Assembly (NCBI GenBank): GCA_009698575.1
Contig: WLPX01000012.1
Coordinates: 1-41,625 of the forward strand
Origin: Actinomycetota bacterium
Lineage (GTDB): Bacteria; Actinomycetota; Actinomycetes; S36-B12; UBA5976
DNA: 41,625 nucleotides
Direction: 5' to 3'
Part shown: piece by piece, positions 16,318-26,499 of the stretch
How positions within the stretch are numbered: the stretch's first letter is position 1
Layout of the letters: every line of letters begins with the position of its first letter
The notes under the pieces: model-generated
Told to the model about the DNA's origin: nothing
Databases searched by the model: none
Seen by the model: the letters and a program-made list of their open reading frames with translations, nothing else
Made by a program: the position numbers and the translations under genes

Positions 16318-17537
16318 TGCGAAGCGCCAACTAACTCCGAAAGGTCAATTCCTCGAGCTTGAAACAGTTCTTGCTTACCTGGGTAAATACCCTGTGGCAT
16401 CAGCTGAGAATCTTTGCGAGCAAAAATGTCGCCGATTTCAATGTTGCTTCCCTCGACTCGACCAGTAATTGAGGAAATTTGCTGCACCTTTCGATTACCA
16501 TCTGATTGCAAAGCTGTATGCACAACAATGTCAACAACTGAAGCCACGGTTGGTATTACAAACTCAGCCGAAACATTGCTCCCCGCAAGCATTGGAAGTA
16601 AACACAGTTTTGACATTGCTTCGCGCGCACCATTGGCATGCAATGAGCACATACTTGGCATTCCGGCATTCATGGCAACCAGCAAATCAAGTGCTTCCTC
16701 TTGCCTAACTTCACCAACTACCAATCGAGTTGGACGCATTCGAAGTGCCTCTTTAATTAACCGGCGTAAGGGAATCTCGCCGGTGCCTTCAAGATTGGAT
16801 TGTCGAGTCTGTAATGCAATCCAATCTGGGCTGGTTAGTTGTAATTCGAATACTTCTTCGCAAGTTACGATGCGATCACTTGAAGGTGCACTATTTAGCA
16901 GAGCATTCATTAAGGTAGTTTTTCCAGCTTGCGTGGCTCCAGCGACAATTATGTTTAGTCCTGATACAACACACGCTTTCAGGAATGCTGCTGCCTGATC
17001 CGTTAAAGTTCCAACTTCCACGAGGCTATCCAGGGATTTGGATCCCATAATGAACTTGCGAATGTTTACTGACCAGTGCTTTCTAGTCACATCTGGAATT
17101 GCAACATGCAATCGGGAGCCATCAGGCAACGTTGCATCAACGAATGGATTAGACAAATCCACGCGCCTGCCAGACGTAGCCAGCATGCGCTCAACCAGAC
17201 TTCGCACTTGACTTTCATCCAGAATTACATTCGTAAGCTCGCTTTTTCCATTTCGGGCAACAAAAATCCGATCTGGTTCATTGATCCAAATCTCTTCAAT
17301 ATCTCGATCATCTAATAGGGGCTGTAATAGCCCGTAACCTGAAACCTGCTTTGCAATTTGATCAGCTGTAGGCAACAGGGACTCGATGTCAGGCGAATAC
17401 TCCAGCACTGGATTACTTTGCGCCAGAACATCTTCAACGATGTGAAGTAGTTTCACTGCTTCCGCTTGTGGGCTGATCCCCCCAGTCCGAACCCGCTCGC
17501 GTACCTCATGCACCACATCACTCATTGCACCTGACAT
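16308..17537 (-). CDS. tadA: Tad/CpaF-family secretion ATPase
   Basis: A 409-residue hexameric ATPase of the type II/IV secretion superfamily that powers pilus extension. It has an N-terminal domain (about 1-150) with INEPDRIFV, then Walker A GATQAGKTT (200-208), the Asp-box region CEEVFELQL (226-234), GEVR (275-278) and the His box SLHANG (298-303). The family's usual SGGTGSGKTT reads AGATQAGKTT here. The start ATG is preceded by a very strong AGGGGGGAA site. It is the first gene of the seven-gene tad operon. Genes for TadZ, CpaB/RcpC and a prepilin peptidase are not in the window. Confidence 0.93.
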   Translation of the reverse strand: MSGAMSDVVHEVRERVRTGGISPQAEAVKLLHIVEDVLAQSNPVLEYSPDIESLLPTADQIAKQVSGYGLLQPLLDDRDIEEIWINEPDRIFVARNGKSELTNVILDESQVRSLVERMLATSGRRVDLSNPFVDATLPDGSRLHVAIPDVTRKHWSVNIRKFIMGSKSLDSLVEVGTLTDQAAAFLKACVVSGLNIIVAGATQAGKTTLMNALLNSAPSSDRIVTCEEVFELQLTSPDWIALQTRQSNLEGTGEIPLRRLIKEALRMRPTRLVVGEVRQEEALDLLVAMNAGMPSMCSLHANGAREAMSKLCLLPMLAGSNVSAEFVIPTVASVVDIVVHTALQSDGNRKVQQISSITGRVEGSNIEIGDIFARKDSQLMPQGIYPGKQELFQARGIDLSELVGASQWV

Positions 17538-17558
17538 GAGTTCCCCCCTGTTGCTAAG

Positions 17559-17576
17559 ACTCGGGCCAAGCCGAGT
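17559..17576 (-). promoter_or_regulatory. Short hairpin in the tadA leader
   Basis: ACTCGG (17559-17564) and CCGAGT (17571-17576) form a six-bp perfect stem with a six-base loop, about 20 bp upstream of the tadA start. It lacks a T tract, so it is more likely a leader structure than a terminator. Function unknown. Confidence 0.4.
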
Positions 17577-17627
17577 TAAAGAACAATAAGCAGGAATTTT
17601 GGATTAATCCATGTGCCTGAAATAATT

Positions 17628-17695
17628 TGTGGATAAGTCAACTAGGAATCTATTTAGATCTTTCAATTCGGGCAAAATGGCAAGAGTTATCCACA
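17628..17695. promoter_or_regulatory. Two inverted consensus DnaA boxes upstream of tadA
   Basis: TGTGGATAA (17628-17636) and TTATCCACA (17687-17695) are both perfect 9-mer DnaA boxes, in opposite orientation with 50 bp between them, inside the 195-bp gap between tadA and the DedA gene. On the minus strand the first box overlaps a TTGACT that could be a -35 element. Two perfect boxes in one short AT-rich gap are unlikely by chance. Surrounding genes do not indicate the replication origin. Confidence 0.65.
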
Positions 17696-17732
17696 TATTT
17701 TTGGAATTATTAACTTTTCTTTCAGGAGTTGA

Positions 17733-18371
17733 CTATGCAACTTTTTTGTTGTGTAACCAACTACGAATGCCGGCAACTATTGAGCCGACTATAAAGAATG
17801 TTGCGATGGCATAGGATCCAGTTTTTACTGCTGGAATTGTGGCTGCGTAGTAGCCAGCAAGTGTTAGCCCAACGCCCCAGGCAAGAGCGCCAATGAGATT
17901 TGCACTCAAGAATTTGTAATAGTTCATGCGGGCAATACCTGCGATGGCTGGAACTAAAACTCGGGCCCATGGCATAAAGCGAGCTACTACGACTGCCCAC
18001 CAACCGAGATCAGCATAAAACTTTTCAGATTTAGCTATAGCAGATTTGAGCTTTGGACCTTCACGTTTGTCTAAATACGGGCGCCCGAAATGGCGACCAA
18101 GAACAAATCCGGTCTGGTCGCCAACAAATGCTGCTAGCCCAACCCCGATAGTTAACACCCAAATATTTATTGAAGGATTAGTTGCGGCTAACACTCCAGC
18201 GGCAAAAATTAACGAGTCACCGGTAATAAATGGGATGAAGGCTCCGATAAAAAACCCAGTCCCTGCAAAAACTAATCCCCAGACAATTAAATAAAAGAGG
18301 AATGGTCCGTAATTATTGAGCCACTCGGTAACTTGCCCAGTTAAGGCAGCTGCCAGAAGCACTGAATCCAT
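17733..18371 (-). CDS. DedA-family membrane protein
   Basis: A 212-residue integral membrane protein of the DedA/SNARE-associated family, whose members flip lipid carriers such as undecaprenyl phosphate or phospholipids. About five hydrophobic stretches are visible. Family marks are the re-entrant region FIPFITGDSLIFAAG (about 47-61), the GDQTGFVLGRHFG segment and VARFMPWARVLVPAIAGIARM, in which FMPWAR is the conserved F-x-P-x-x-R signature. It is separately transcribed from the glutamate dehydrogenase upstream (51-bp gap). The direct substrate cannot be inferred from sequence. Confidence 0.9.
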   Translation of the reverse strand: MDSVLLAAALTGQVTEWLNNYGPFLFYLIVWGLVFAGTGFFIGAFIPFITGDSLIFAAGVLAATNPSINIWVLTIGVGLAAFVGDQTGFVLGRHFGRPYLDKREGPKLKSAIAKSEKFYADLGWWAVVVARFMPWARVLVPAIAGIARMNYYKFLSANLIGALAWGVGLTLAGYYAATIPAVKTGSYAIATFFIVGSIVAGIRSWLHNKKVA

Positions 18372-18422
18372 ACTTTTAAGACTACCTTGTGGGTATTGAC
18401 GTCACTCACGGGTATTAGAGAA

Positions 18423-21400
18423 CTAACTTGCGCCTTGACCGGCAAGTGTGCGAATCGCGCGCAATGCAACGGACAGTGTTGCAAGGTCATTTTGCTCACT
18501 GTGAGCAATCTCATTTAACGTAGCTCTGGTTCTAGCAACACCTTCAGCAAATCTGGTTTCCCATTTGCTGATCCGTGCATCAATAGCTTCAGAATCATTG
18601 GTTGCCTGCGCGACCCGAGAAGTTAATGCAGCTAACGCAACATAAAGATCACTGCGCAATGCAGATCTGGCGTATGCAGTCCAGCGATCATCCCGAGCCA
18701 GTGCTGTGATGTGGAACAGCATTCGATCGATGTCATAGCGCTCACTAATAGCAAAGTAGAGTTCGGCAACGACCATAGGGTCAGCCTTTTCTCGATCTGC
18801 AATTTCAATAATGTCGAGTAAGGAGAACTCATCAAGGAATGAGCCGGTCCGTCGCGCTAACTCAGCTGGAACTCCTTGGGCTTGGTATTTCTTCGCAATA
18901 GCTGCTGATCTATCTTTCTCAACGCCCCGTAGCATTTCTGGAATGAGTGGAGTGAGTTTTGCAACGGTTGTGCCAAACTTTGCGATCTCTTCTTCTACAT
19001 TGAGTCGGCCACCACGAGATTGTAAGAACCAACGTGTCGCCCGATCCAAAAGTCGACGGGACTCCAAAATAACTTGAGTTTGGCAGTCGGTAGAAACTAA
19101 TCCGTCTAACGTCTCTAAATCTTCCCAAAGTTTAGTTAGTCCAAATATTTCGCGCGAGACAGTAAATGCTCGAATAATCTCGGAATTACCTGCCCCACTT
19201 TCTTCGGCAGCGCGCCAAGCAAAAGTAATTCCACCTCGATTTACCATGTCATTGGTAAGTACGGTTGAAATTATTTCTTTGCGCAATGGATGAGTATCCA
19301 TCAAGCTCGCATACTTAACTCGTAAATCTGATGGGAAATACTTTTGTAGAACTTCTCGGCACCATGGCTCATCTACAATTTCATCATTTGCACGATCGCG
19401 ACTTAAATCAATCTTCACGTAAGCCATCAATACTGATAGTTCCGGAGAGGTTAAGCCCTGCCCTTGCGCGTGCAATGCATCCAATTGTGCATCTGTTGGC
19501 AAATACTCGATTGCTCGGTTTAGTAGACCCTCAGTCTCCATCGCGTCGATTAGGCGCTTGTGCACTCGCAACATTTCCGGCGCCTGATAGCGAGCTTGTT
19601 CCAAAATCAAATTCTGTTCGTAGTTATCGCGAAGCACTAACTCGCCAACTTCATCGGTCATAACTGCAAGCTGCTTGTTGCGGTCCTCGACACTCAAAGT
19701 GCCAGCAGTAACAGCTTGGTCTAACAAAATTTTGATGTTTACTTCATGATCCGAAGTATCAACGCCAGCCGAGTTATCGATGGCATCGGTATTTAACTTG
19801 ATTCCAGCGCGAGCAGCTTCGATGCGACCAAGTTGGGTTGCTCCAAGGTTGCCACCTTCACCAATTACGCGTGCTCGAATTTCATTTCCATTGATGCGAA
19901 TCGCATCGTTGGCTTTGTCGCCTACTTGAGCGTGGGTTTCTGTGCTGGACTTAATGTAAGTTCCAATACCGCCATTCCAAAGCAGGTCTACTGGAGCCTG
20001 CAAAATCAAGGTCAACAATTCATTCGGAGTCACGCTATTCACATCAGGTGCCACCCCGAGAGCCAACTTAACCTCAGGCGTTAAATCAATGGACTTTACT
20101 GAGCGTGGATAAATGCCACCACCCTTACTTATTAACTTGACGTTGTAATCTTCCCAAGATGAGAGCGGCAACATAAACATGCGGTGACGTTCGACAAATG
20201 ACTTCGCGGCATCTGGATTTGGATCTAGGAAAATGTGGCGATGATCAAAAGCTGCAACTAAGCGAATGTGCTCAGAAAGTAGCATGCCGTTACCAAAAAC
20301 GTCACCACTCATGTCGCCAACGCCAACAGCAGTGAAGTCTTGAGTTTGGGTATTTACCCCAAGTTCTAGGAAGTGACGTTTAACAGATTCCCAAGCACCT
20401 TTTGCTGTTATACCCATGACTTTGTGGTCATAGCCAACGGATCCACCGGATGCAAAAGCATCACCCATCCAGAATCCACGGTCAACCGAAATCTTGTTAG
20501 CGATGTCTGAGAAAGTGGCTGTTCCCTTGTCGGCGGCGACCACCAAGTATGGGTCATCAACATCATGGCGAATGACTCGAACTGGAGGTACTACTTCACC
20601 ATTAACCAGGTTGTCCGTCACATCAAGTAACGCGCCAATAAACATTTGATAGCAAGCAATACCTTCAGCAAGCCAAGCATCTCGATCACTTGGCTCTGGG
20701 CCGCGCTTGAGTACAAAGCCACCTTTGGCTCCACTCGGCACAATGACGCTGTTCTTAACCATTTGTGCTTTTACTAGGCCCAGAATTTCAGTGCGGAAAT
20801 CTTCTTGTCGATCTGACCAACGCAAGCCACCGCGTGCCACGGAGGCAAAGCGCAAGTGAACGCCTTCTACTCGCGGCGAGAAAACCCAAATTTCAAATTT
20901 TGGTAGCGGCAGTGGCAAGTCTGGAACTGCATGCGGGTCTAATTTAAAGGCCATCACCTGCGGGTAACTGCCCGCAGCATCAAGTTGATAAACATTGGTT
21001 CGGATTGTGGCCGAGACTAGTGCCACGCTTGCCCGCATGATTCGATCGTGATCAAGACTTGCGACCGCATCAAGTGCGGCATCAATTTTGGTAACAAGTT
21101 CTTGTTGCTTACTCTTACGATCACCTTCAAGTTCTGGATCAAACCGAACTGCAAACAATTGAACAAGCAGTTGAACAATTCCTACATTTGCAAGAAGTAC
21201 TTGCTGCAAGTAAGCCCGACTAAACGGCGTTCCTGCTTGTCTTAGGTAGGCAGCGTACGCGCGGATGATTCCAACATTACGTGCGGTTAGGCCACCATGA
21301 ATAACCAATGCATTAAATGGATCACTATCTACTTCACCTTGCCATGTGGCCATAAATGTTTCACAGAACCGTTCGGAAAGTGAAGTGATTGCTGGCGCCT

Positions 21401-23255
21401 TTGAAACATCAAAGCGCAGGCCAAAGTCATAGACCCAAGCAACTGGCTGTCCTTCACGTCGCAGGTCATAAGCCCTTTCATCAATTACCTCTACGCCCAG
21501 GTCATGCAGAATCGGCAAGACTGCAGATAGCGTGATTGAGTTTCCGAGTCGATAGATAGTGAAACGACGAGTGCCTTCTTCATCGGACTCTGGCGTGTAC
21601 ATTGCAACTTTGATAGCACCTGCGGATTGATCTGCAAGGGACTCTAAAACGTTCAAGTGGGAAACTGCATTTACTGCCGGAATGTCTTCCTTAAATGACT
21701 CTGGGAAGGACTTGCCCCATTCCCGGAGTAGCCTGACAGATTCCTCTTCGCCCACCTGATCCACAAGTGACTCTGAGAAATCGTCTTCCCAGAACCTAGT
21801 GGCTTCTGCCAGTTGGGTCTCTAGGAGTTCTAAATCAATCTCGGGAATTTCTCTGCCAAGTGGCTTGCGAATCACAAAATGCAGGCGAGCTAAGACAGAC
21901 TCGGAAATTCGAGCGGTGTGATCTATAAATGTCGCGCCGTAGGCAGCAAGCAAAATTGCTTCCATCCGCAGCCGGACTTCTGTTGTGTAGCGATCTCTTG
22001 GGAAGTAGACCAAGGCTGAAACATAACGACCAAAAACTTCTGTCCTGGTGAAAACTCGTACCTGACGACGCTCTTGCAGCTGCAATACCCGTCGCGCTAC
22101 ATCTTCAAGTTCAGTAGCCGAAATTTGGAACATTTCATCGCGTGGATAAGTTTCCATGAATTGCATCAAGTCTTTGCCGCTATGTGAATCACGACCTAAC
22201 GCCATTGATTCAGCTACATCAGCAACTTTGCTTGCGATCACGGGAATATTTAAAACAGATTGATTGTAAGCAGCGGATGAGAAAAGCCCTAAGAATCGAT
22301 GTTCGCCAATTTGCTTGCCGTTTGCGTCAACTTGTTTAATACCGACGTAGTCCAAATACACTGGACGATGCACCGTTGAGCGCATTTTTGCTTTAGTAAT
22401 GATCATTAGTGACGACATTGCTGAATGGTCTTGATCGTCTTCGCTTAAGTAACTACCAGTAGTTGCGTCACGCAAAGTACCAAGTCCAGCTCCTGGCACA
22501 CTAGCCAAAGTATTTTTGGTCAAGGCGTATTGGGAATAGCCAACAAACGTAAAGTGGTTTTCAGTTAACCAGCTAAGAAGTTCAATCGCTTCGCGTCGCT
22601 CTCGTTCGCTGACTCCGGACGCTGATTCGATTTCGGAAATAACTTGTTCGAGTTTTGTTTGCATCGCAGGCCAGTCTTGAACAGTTGCACGCACATCAGA
22701 TAGAACCTGTTGAATGTTAGATTCAATGGCAGCCAGTTCCGATGCCTCAGATTCTCGATCTACTTCAACACTCATCCAAGATTCTTGTAATGCGCCATCA
22801 GGTGGAGCTTCACCAGGAAGCACATCTCGATCCAAAATTTCGATTAGCCCACCATCAGCATCGCGCTTAACCCAAAACCGTGGATGAATAATTACTCGGA
22901 TTGAGCGATCTTGCCGCGATAATTCTGCCGATACCGAATCCACCAAAAAGGGCATGTCATCAGTAACCACTTGAACTACGGTGTGCAGTGAGTGCCACCC
23001 AGCTGAATCTAGTGTGGGCGAAATTGCTTTAACGTTTGCGCTGCCAGGGACTCGCTTTTGTCCTAGTGCGACATGGGCCTCGATCATCGCCTGCAAGTCA
23101 CGAACTTCGGTGCCGACTAAATCTTCGGGGGCAACCAGATCAAAATAACGGGGAACGACATGAGAAAGCGCTTTAGGAATAGCTGCTCCGACTCGCGTGA
23201 CCAGGTCATCACGGGCATCTTCAAGCCGACGCGAACCGCGCGACGTTATCGACAC
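18423..23255 (-). CDS. NAD-specific glutamate dehydrogenase, large (180-kDa) type
   Basis: A 1610-residue protein of the large NAD-GDH family known in Streptomyces and Mycobacterium; it converts glutamate to 2-oxoglutarate and ammonium. The N-terminal half (about 1-680) contains ACT-like regulatory segments (for example VVQVVTDDMPFLVDSVS near 93-110). The catalytic core follows with ARGGLRWSDR (about 807-816), the substrate region KNSVIVPSGAKGGFVLKRG (834-852) and VGVGDMSGDVFGNGML. A helical C-terminal domain completes it. The GTG start at 23255 has AGGAGG nine bases upstream. It could supply carbon from glutamate released by gamma-glutamyl amine breakdown, although it is 10 kb away and separately transcribed. 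Confidence 0.95.
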   Translation of the reverse strand: MSITSRGSRRLEDARDDLVTRVGAAIPKALSHVVPRYFDLVAPEDLVGTEVRDLQAMIEAHVALGQKRVPGSANVKAISPTLDSAGWHSLHTVVQVVTDDMPFLVDSVSAELSRQDRSIRVIIHPRFWVKRDADGGLIEILDRDVLPGEAPPDGALQESWMSVEVDRESEASELAAIESNIQQVLSDVRATVQDWPAMQTKLEQVISEIESASGVSERERREAIELLSWLTENHFTFVGYSQYALTKNTLASVPGAGLGTLRDATTGSYLSEDDQDHSAMSSLMIITKAKMRSTVHRPVYLDYVGIKQVDANGKQIGEHRFLGLFSSAAYNQSVLNIPVIASKVADVAESMALGRDSHSGKDLMQFMETYPRDEMFQISATELEDVARRVLQLQERRQVRVFTRTEVFGRYVSALVYFPRDRYTTEVRLRMEAILLAAYGATFIDHTARISESVLARLHFVIRKPLGREIPEIDLELLETQLAEATRFWEDDFSESLVDQVGEEESVRLLREWGKSFPESFKEDIPAVNAVSHLNVLESLADQSAGAIKVAMYTPESDEEGTRRFTIYRLGNSITLSAVLPILHDLGVEVIDERAYDLRREGQPVAWVYDFGLRFDVSKAPAITSLSERFCETFMATWQGEVDSDPFNALVIHGGLTARNVGIIRAYAAYLRQAGTPFSRAYLQQVLLANVGIVQLLVQLFAVRFDPELEGDRKSKQQELVTKIDAALDAVASLDHDRIMRASVALVSATIRTNVYQLDAAGSYPQVMAFKLDPHAVPDLPLPLPKFEIWVFSPRVEGVHLRFASVARGGLRWSDRQEDFRTEILGLVKAQMVKNSVIVPSGAKGGFVLKRGPEPSDRDAWLAEGIACYQMFIGALLDVTDNLVNGEVVPPVRVIRHDVDDPYLVVAADKGTATFSDIANKISVDRGFWMGDAFASGGSVGYDHKVMGITAKGAWESVKRHFLELGVNTQTQDFTAVGVGDMSGDVFGNGMLLSEHIRLVAAFDHRHIFLDPNPDAAKSFVERHRMFMLPLSSWEDYNVKLISKGGGIYPRSVKSIDLTPEVKLALGVAPDVNSVTPNELLTLILQAPVDLLWNGGIGTYIKSSTETHAQVGDKANDAIRINGNEIRARVIGEGGNLGATQLGRIEAARAGIKLNTDAIDNSAGVDTSDHEVNIKILLDQAVTAGTLSVEDRNKQLAVMTDEVGELVLRDNYEQNLILEQARYQAPEMLRVHKRLIDAMETEGLLNRAIEYLPTDAQLDALHAQGQGLTSPELSVLMAYVKIDLSRDRANDEIVDEPWCREVLQKYFPSDLRVKYASLMDTHPLRKEIISTVLTNDMVNRGGITFAWRAAEESGAGNSEIIRAFTVSREIFGLTKLWEDLETLDGLVSTDCQTQVILESRRLLDRATRWFLQSRGGRLNVEEEIAKFGTTVAKLTPLIPEMLRGVEKDRSAAIAKKYQAQGVPAELARRTGSFLDEFSLLDIIEIADREKADPMVVAELYFAISERYDIDRMLFHITALARDDRWTAYARSALRSDLYVALAALTSRVAQATNDSEAIDARISKWETRFAEGVARTRATLNEIAHSEQNDLATLSVALRAIRTLAGQGAS

Positions 23256-23336
23256 TTTGCAAAGCCTCCTGGGCTCACACTTGGCACGTGAACACTTGAT
23301 AACCCTACCAATTCAAGGCCTACCGTAGATTGGGGT

Positions 23337-24566
23337 GTGAGCATTTCTTGGCTAAGTAGCCCCCAAGGGCAGGAAGTTACCCTGTTGGCACGGGGATATG
23401 CCGATCCGTTGGCAGCCGTCACTTCATTGCGCAAGCAATTTGGGCAATTAGATCCAAACTTGATCTCGCAAGCGTTGTCCCAGGCCCAACTCCAGCTGCG
23501 TCTGGAATCTCGCTGGGGTCAATCAGCATCTCACTTACTACTAACTGATGGCGGCATTAGCCAAGCTACGCGCCCGGAAGTTGCAAAGTTCCGAGCTTCG
23601 CTAATTTCAAACCAGTTCGGACCTAATGCGCACGTATTAGATATGACTTGTGGGCTTGGTTTCGACTCACGAGCTTTTGCTGAAGCCGGCTTGCGAGTTA
23701 GTGCAATCGAAATTGACCCTGAAGTCGCAGCCATGGCAACTCATAACTTAGCGGCGTGTGGAATAAAAGTTGAAGTTGCAGATGCAACTAGTTTTCAAAT
23801 TCCACCAGATGTTGATGTGATTTTTGTTGATCCCGCCAGGCGTAATCCAAAAGCTCCTAAGAATGCCCAAGGTCAAACAAAGCGAATCTTTAACCCACAA
23901 CTATGGTCACCATCCTGGGATGTGATTGCTGAAATTTCATCCCACCTCCCAGTGTTTGCAAAAGTTGCCCCTGGCGTGGACAAGGAATTTATTGGAACCT
24001 GGGATGCAACTTGGATTAGTTGTGATGGTGACTTAGTTGAGTGCCTGATCACATCTAGTGGCAGCGGGCAGCGAAGCGCACTGATATTAGACTCTGTGAA
24101 AAAACAATCACGGACCATTCCAGGTAGTGGTCAAACTCGTACTGAACCACTTGGAAAATACTTAGTAATACCTGATGCGGCTTTAATTCGAGCCAGTGCC
24201 TTGACACAAATTGCAGATGAGATTTCAGGTGGCTTAGTAAATGAACATATCGCTTGGTTAACATCTAGCAACGATTTGGCAGTTAGTGAATTTTCCGAGT
24301 TGGAACCAGCTCTGGGAATGGTGCTGGAGATTGAAAAGCAAATTAAGTATTCGGACAAAGTTTTAGTTGAATCTGTCAAAGGGATACCAGCTGCCGGAAT
24401 CACAATCATGACTCGTGGAATGCAACTTGATGTTGAAGCAATACGTAAATCGCTAATCAAAGTTAAGTCGCCTGGAAATTCTGAACTGGTGGTGGCAATT
24501 TATCGTGACGAAGCAGGGCCGCAGGCACTAATTTGTCGTCGTTATCTAAGCGCAGCTAAATCCTGA
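23337..24566 (+). CDS. SAM-dependent methyltransferase with THUMP-like region
   Basis: A 409-residue class I methyltransferase of an actinobacterial family annotated as THUMP-like. After an N-terminal helical part (about 1-85) it has motif I LDMTCGLGFDSRA (101-113), the acidic residue of motif II (EIDPEV, 125-130) and motif IV FVDPARRNPK (163-172), resembling RNA or protein N-methyltransferases. The target is not known. The start is a GTG at 23337, divergent from the glutamate dehydrogenase gene with an 81-bp gap. The 3' end overlaps the convergent homocysteine methyltransferase gene by 25 bases. Confidence 0.85.
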   Translation: MSISWLSSPQGQEVTLLARGYADPLAAVTSLRKQFGQLDPNLISQALSQAQLQLRLESRWGQSASHLLLTDGGISQATRPEVAKFRASLISNQFGPNAHVLDMTCGLGFDSRAFAEAGLRVSAIEIDPEVAAMATHNLAACGIKVEVADATSFQIPPDVDVIFVDPARRNPKAPKNAQGQTKRIFNPQLWSPSWDVIAEISSHLPVFAKVAPGVDKEFIGTWDATWISCDGDLVECLITSSGSGQRSALILDSVKKQSRTIPGSGQTRTEPLGKYLVIPDAALIRASALTQIADEISGGLVNEHIAWLTSSNDLAVSEFSELEPALGMVLEIEKQIKYSDKVLVESVKGIPAAGITIMTRGMQLDVEAIRKSLIKVKSPGNSELVVAIYRDEAGPQALICRRYLSAAKS

Positions 24567-25456
24567 TCTAATTGCCGGATCGCATCTGGCCCTAGTCCGC
24601 AACACCCACCGATAAGTGCCGCACCCGCCTTAACCCATTCAGTAATGATTGGTGTTGGCAAGGTGTCATGACCCTGGCCGATCCAGCACATGTTTTCGCC
24701 ATCCCAAACTCGTCCGGCATTTGGATATACAACAAGGGGCAGGGCCGTTTTGCTCGAGAGTTTTTTCAGCAGTGGCGTAACAAACTCGGGCTTTGTGCAA
24801 TTGATTCCGATTGCTACAACAGAAGCGCACATTGCAACTAACTCGGCCAAGTGACCGATGCCTTGTCCGGCACAAGTGGATGCGCCATCCTGGGCACTCA
24901 TGGTTATCCACGCTGGAATTTCTGGATAATCGGCTAACACTTCAAGGAGCGCTCGAACTTCATCAAGGTCAGGAATTGTTTCACACGCAAACAAATCCGG
25001 GTTAGCACTTGCTAAAACTGCTATCCGTTCCCGGTGAAACGCCACCAGGTCTGCATGGGCCACACCATAGTTGCCTACATACTCTTGTCCCCCACCAAGT
25101 ACTGCGCCATAAGGCCCAACACTTGCTGCTACCCAAACTTTTTCGGATGCGATTTTTGCAACTTCGTTAGCGAGTGTGATGGAAAGTCGCATCAAGTCAT
25201 CTGCTTGATCCTGTGACATGCCAGTTGCCATGAAACCTTGTCGACTTGCTTGATATGACGCAGTAATGATTACTCGGCCGCCCGCATCAACATAATCCTG
25301 ATGGACCTGGGCAATTGCATCTGGGGCATCGCGCAATAATCTGGCCGACCACAATTTATCCGCTAAGTCATGTCCGCGCTTTTCTAATTCACCCGATAGT
25401 CCGCCATCTATTGGCCATGGACCTTCCGCTAACCAGCTTGCAAAACTTTGAGTCAC
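24542..25456 (-). CDS. mmuM: Homocysteine S-methyltransferase
   Basis: A 304-residue zinc-dependent methyltransferase that makes methionine from homocysteine, using S-methylmethionine or SAM as donor. The zinc ligands are Cys220 (GINC) and the pair Cys285-Cys286 (GGCCG), and the TIM-barrel pattern starts with [12 protein letters not shown] (17-28). The GTG start forms a GTGA overlap with the tsaD stop, so it is translated with the t6A operon. That pairing has no obvious metabolic logic. The gene ends 25 bases inside the convergent methyltransferase gene. Confidence 0.92.
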   Translation of the reverse strand: MTQSFASWLAEGPWPIDGGLSGELEKRGHDLADKLWSARLLRDAPDAIAQVHQDYVDAGGRVIITASYQASRQGFMATGMSQDQADDLMRLSITLANEVAKIASEKVWVAASVGPYGAVLGGGQEYVGNYGVAHADLVAFHRERIAVLASANPDLFACETIPDLDEVRALLEVLADYPEIPAWITMSAQDGASTCAGQGIGHLAELVAMCASVVAIGINCTKPEFVTPLLKKLSSKTALPLVVYPNAGRVWDGENMCWIGQGHDTLPTPIITEWVKAGAALIGGCCGLGPDAIRQLDQDLAALR

Positions 25457-26499
25457 TGCGCCACCACTGTTGTTACGTTCATTGCCGAATCAGTTCCGAA
25501 GTTCAATTGTGAAGCATCTCGCCCACGTTTAACTAATTCCGCACCTAGCGCAGCCACCATCGCACCGTTATCAGTGCAAAGTCCAGGGCGAGGAATCCGA
25601 AGTGATATTTTATGCTCAGCACATCGCTGCTTAGCAACTGCTCGCAATCTGGTATTTGCCGCAACACCCCCGCCAATTACTAAGGTGCCGACCTCATTTT
25701 CTAAACAAGCATCAATTGCTTTGCTCATCAAAACATCAACGACTGCTTCTTGGAATGATGCGGCCACATCATTAACCATCACAGCGTTGCCCAAGCGTTG
25801 TTCGTTTTCCACCCATCTGGCAACGGCAGTCTTAAGCCCTGAGAATGAAACATCAAAACGGTGCTTCAACATATCTTTTGGCGTAGTTAAGCCACGTGGA
25901 AAATCAATAGCCCGCGCGTTACCTTGTTGGGCTGCTTGGTCTATATATGGACCGCCAGGAAAAGGTAGGCCAAGGACTCGAGCAATTTTGTCGAATGCTT
26001 CGCCGGCTGCATCGTCGATGGTCTGGCCAAGTTGAATCACATCTTGCGTAATGTCGGGCACTAGTAACAACGAGGAATGTCCACCAGACACCAGCATCGC
26101 AATACTTGGTTCATCAAGCGGTCCGTGCTCAAGTTGATCTACGCAGACGTGCGCAGCTAAATGATTGACTCCATAAATTGGTTTACCAAGGGCAACGGCT
26201 AACGACTTAGCTGCTGCTACCCCGACGAGTAATGCCCCAGCTAAGCCCGGACCTGAAGTTACCGCGATTGCATCGACATCGGAGAGTTTTACATTCGCAG
26301 TCTTACAAGCTCGCTCAATTGTGGGAACCATGGCTTCAAGGTGGGCTCTACTTGCAACTTCGGGCACAACGCCACCGAATCTTGCATGTTCAGCAACGCT
26401 CGAGGCAACTTCATCAGCTAGAAGTGTTGTGCCTCGGACGATTCCGATTCCCGTTTCGTCACAAGAAGTTTCAATTCCCAAAATCAATGGCTCAGACAT
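25453..26499 (-). CDS. tsaD: tRNA threonylcarbamoyladenosine synthase subunit TsaD
   Basis: A 348-residue TsaD/Kae1 ATPase that transfers threonylcarbamoyl onto A37 of ANN-decoding tRNAs. It starts [12 protein letters not shown] (6-17), has the metal-binding HLAAH (113-117) and later a SGGHSSL segment. Length is normal for the family. It overlaps rimI by eight bases and mmuM by four, in the tsaE-tsaB-rimI-tsaD order of actinobacteria. Its partners TsaB and TsaE are encoded in the same operon; TsaC is not in the window. Confidence 0.97.
   Translation of the reverse strand: MSEPLILGIETSCDETGIGIVRGTTLLADEVASSVAEHARFGGVVPEVASRAHLEAMVPTIERACKTANVKLSDVDAIAVTSGPGLAGALLVGVAAAKSLAVALGKPIYGVNHLAAHVCVDQLEHGPLDEPSIAMLVSGGHSSLLLVPDITQDVIQLGQTIDDAAGEAFDKIARVLGLPFPGGPYIDQAAQQGNARAIDFPRGLTTPKDMLKHRFDVSFSGLKTAVARWVENEQRLGNAVMVNDVAASFQEAVVDVLMSKAIDACLENEVGTLVIGGGVAANTRLRAVAKQRCAEHKISLRIPRPGLCTDNGAMVAALGAELVKRGRDASQLNFGTDSAMNVTTVVAQ

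Noticed and set aside
17538..17732. Replication origin
   Set aside because: Only two DnaA boxes, no unwinding cluster, and none of the usual dnaA, dnaN, rpmH or parAB neighbours.
18391..18404. TGACGTCA palindrome between the DedA and glutamate dehydrogenase genes
   Set aside because: An isolated 8-bp palindrome in a short gap is weak evidence for a regulator site.
18423..23255. Several plus-strand frames of 60-110 codons inside the glutamate dehydrogenase gene
   Set aside because: They are shadows of a fully conserved coding region and carry no motifs.
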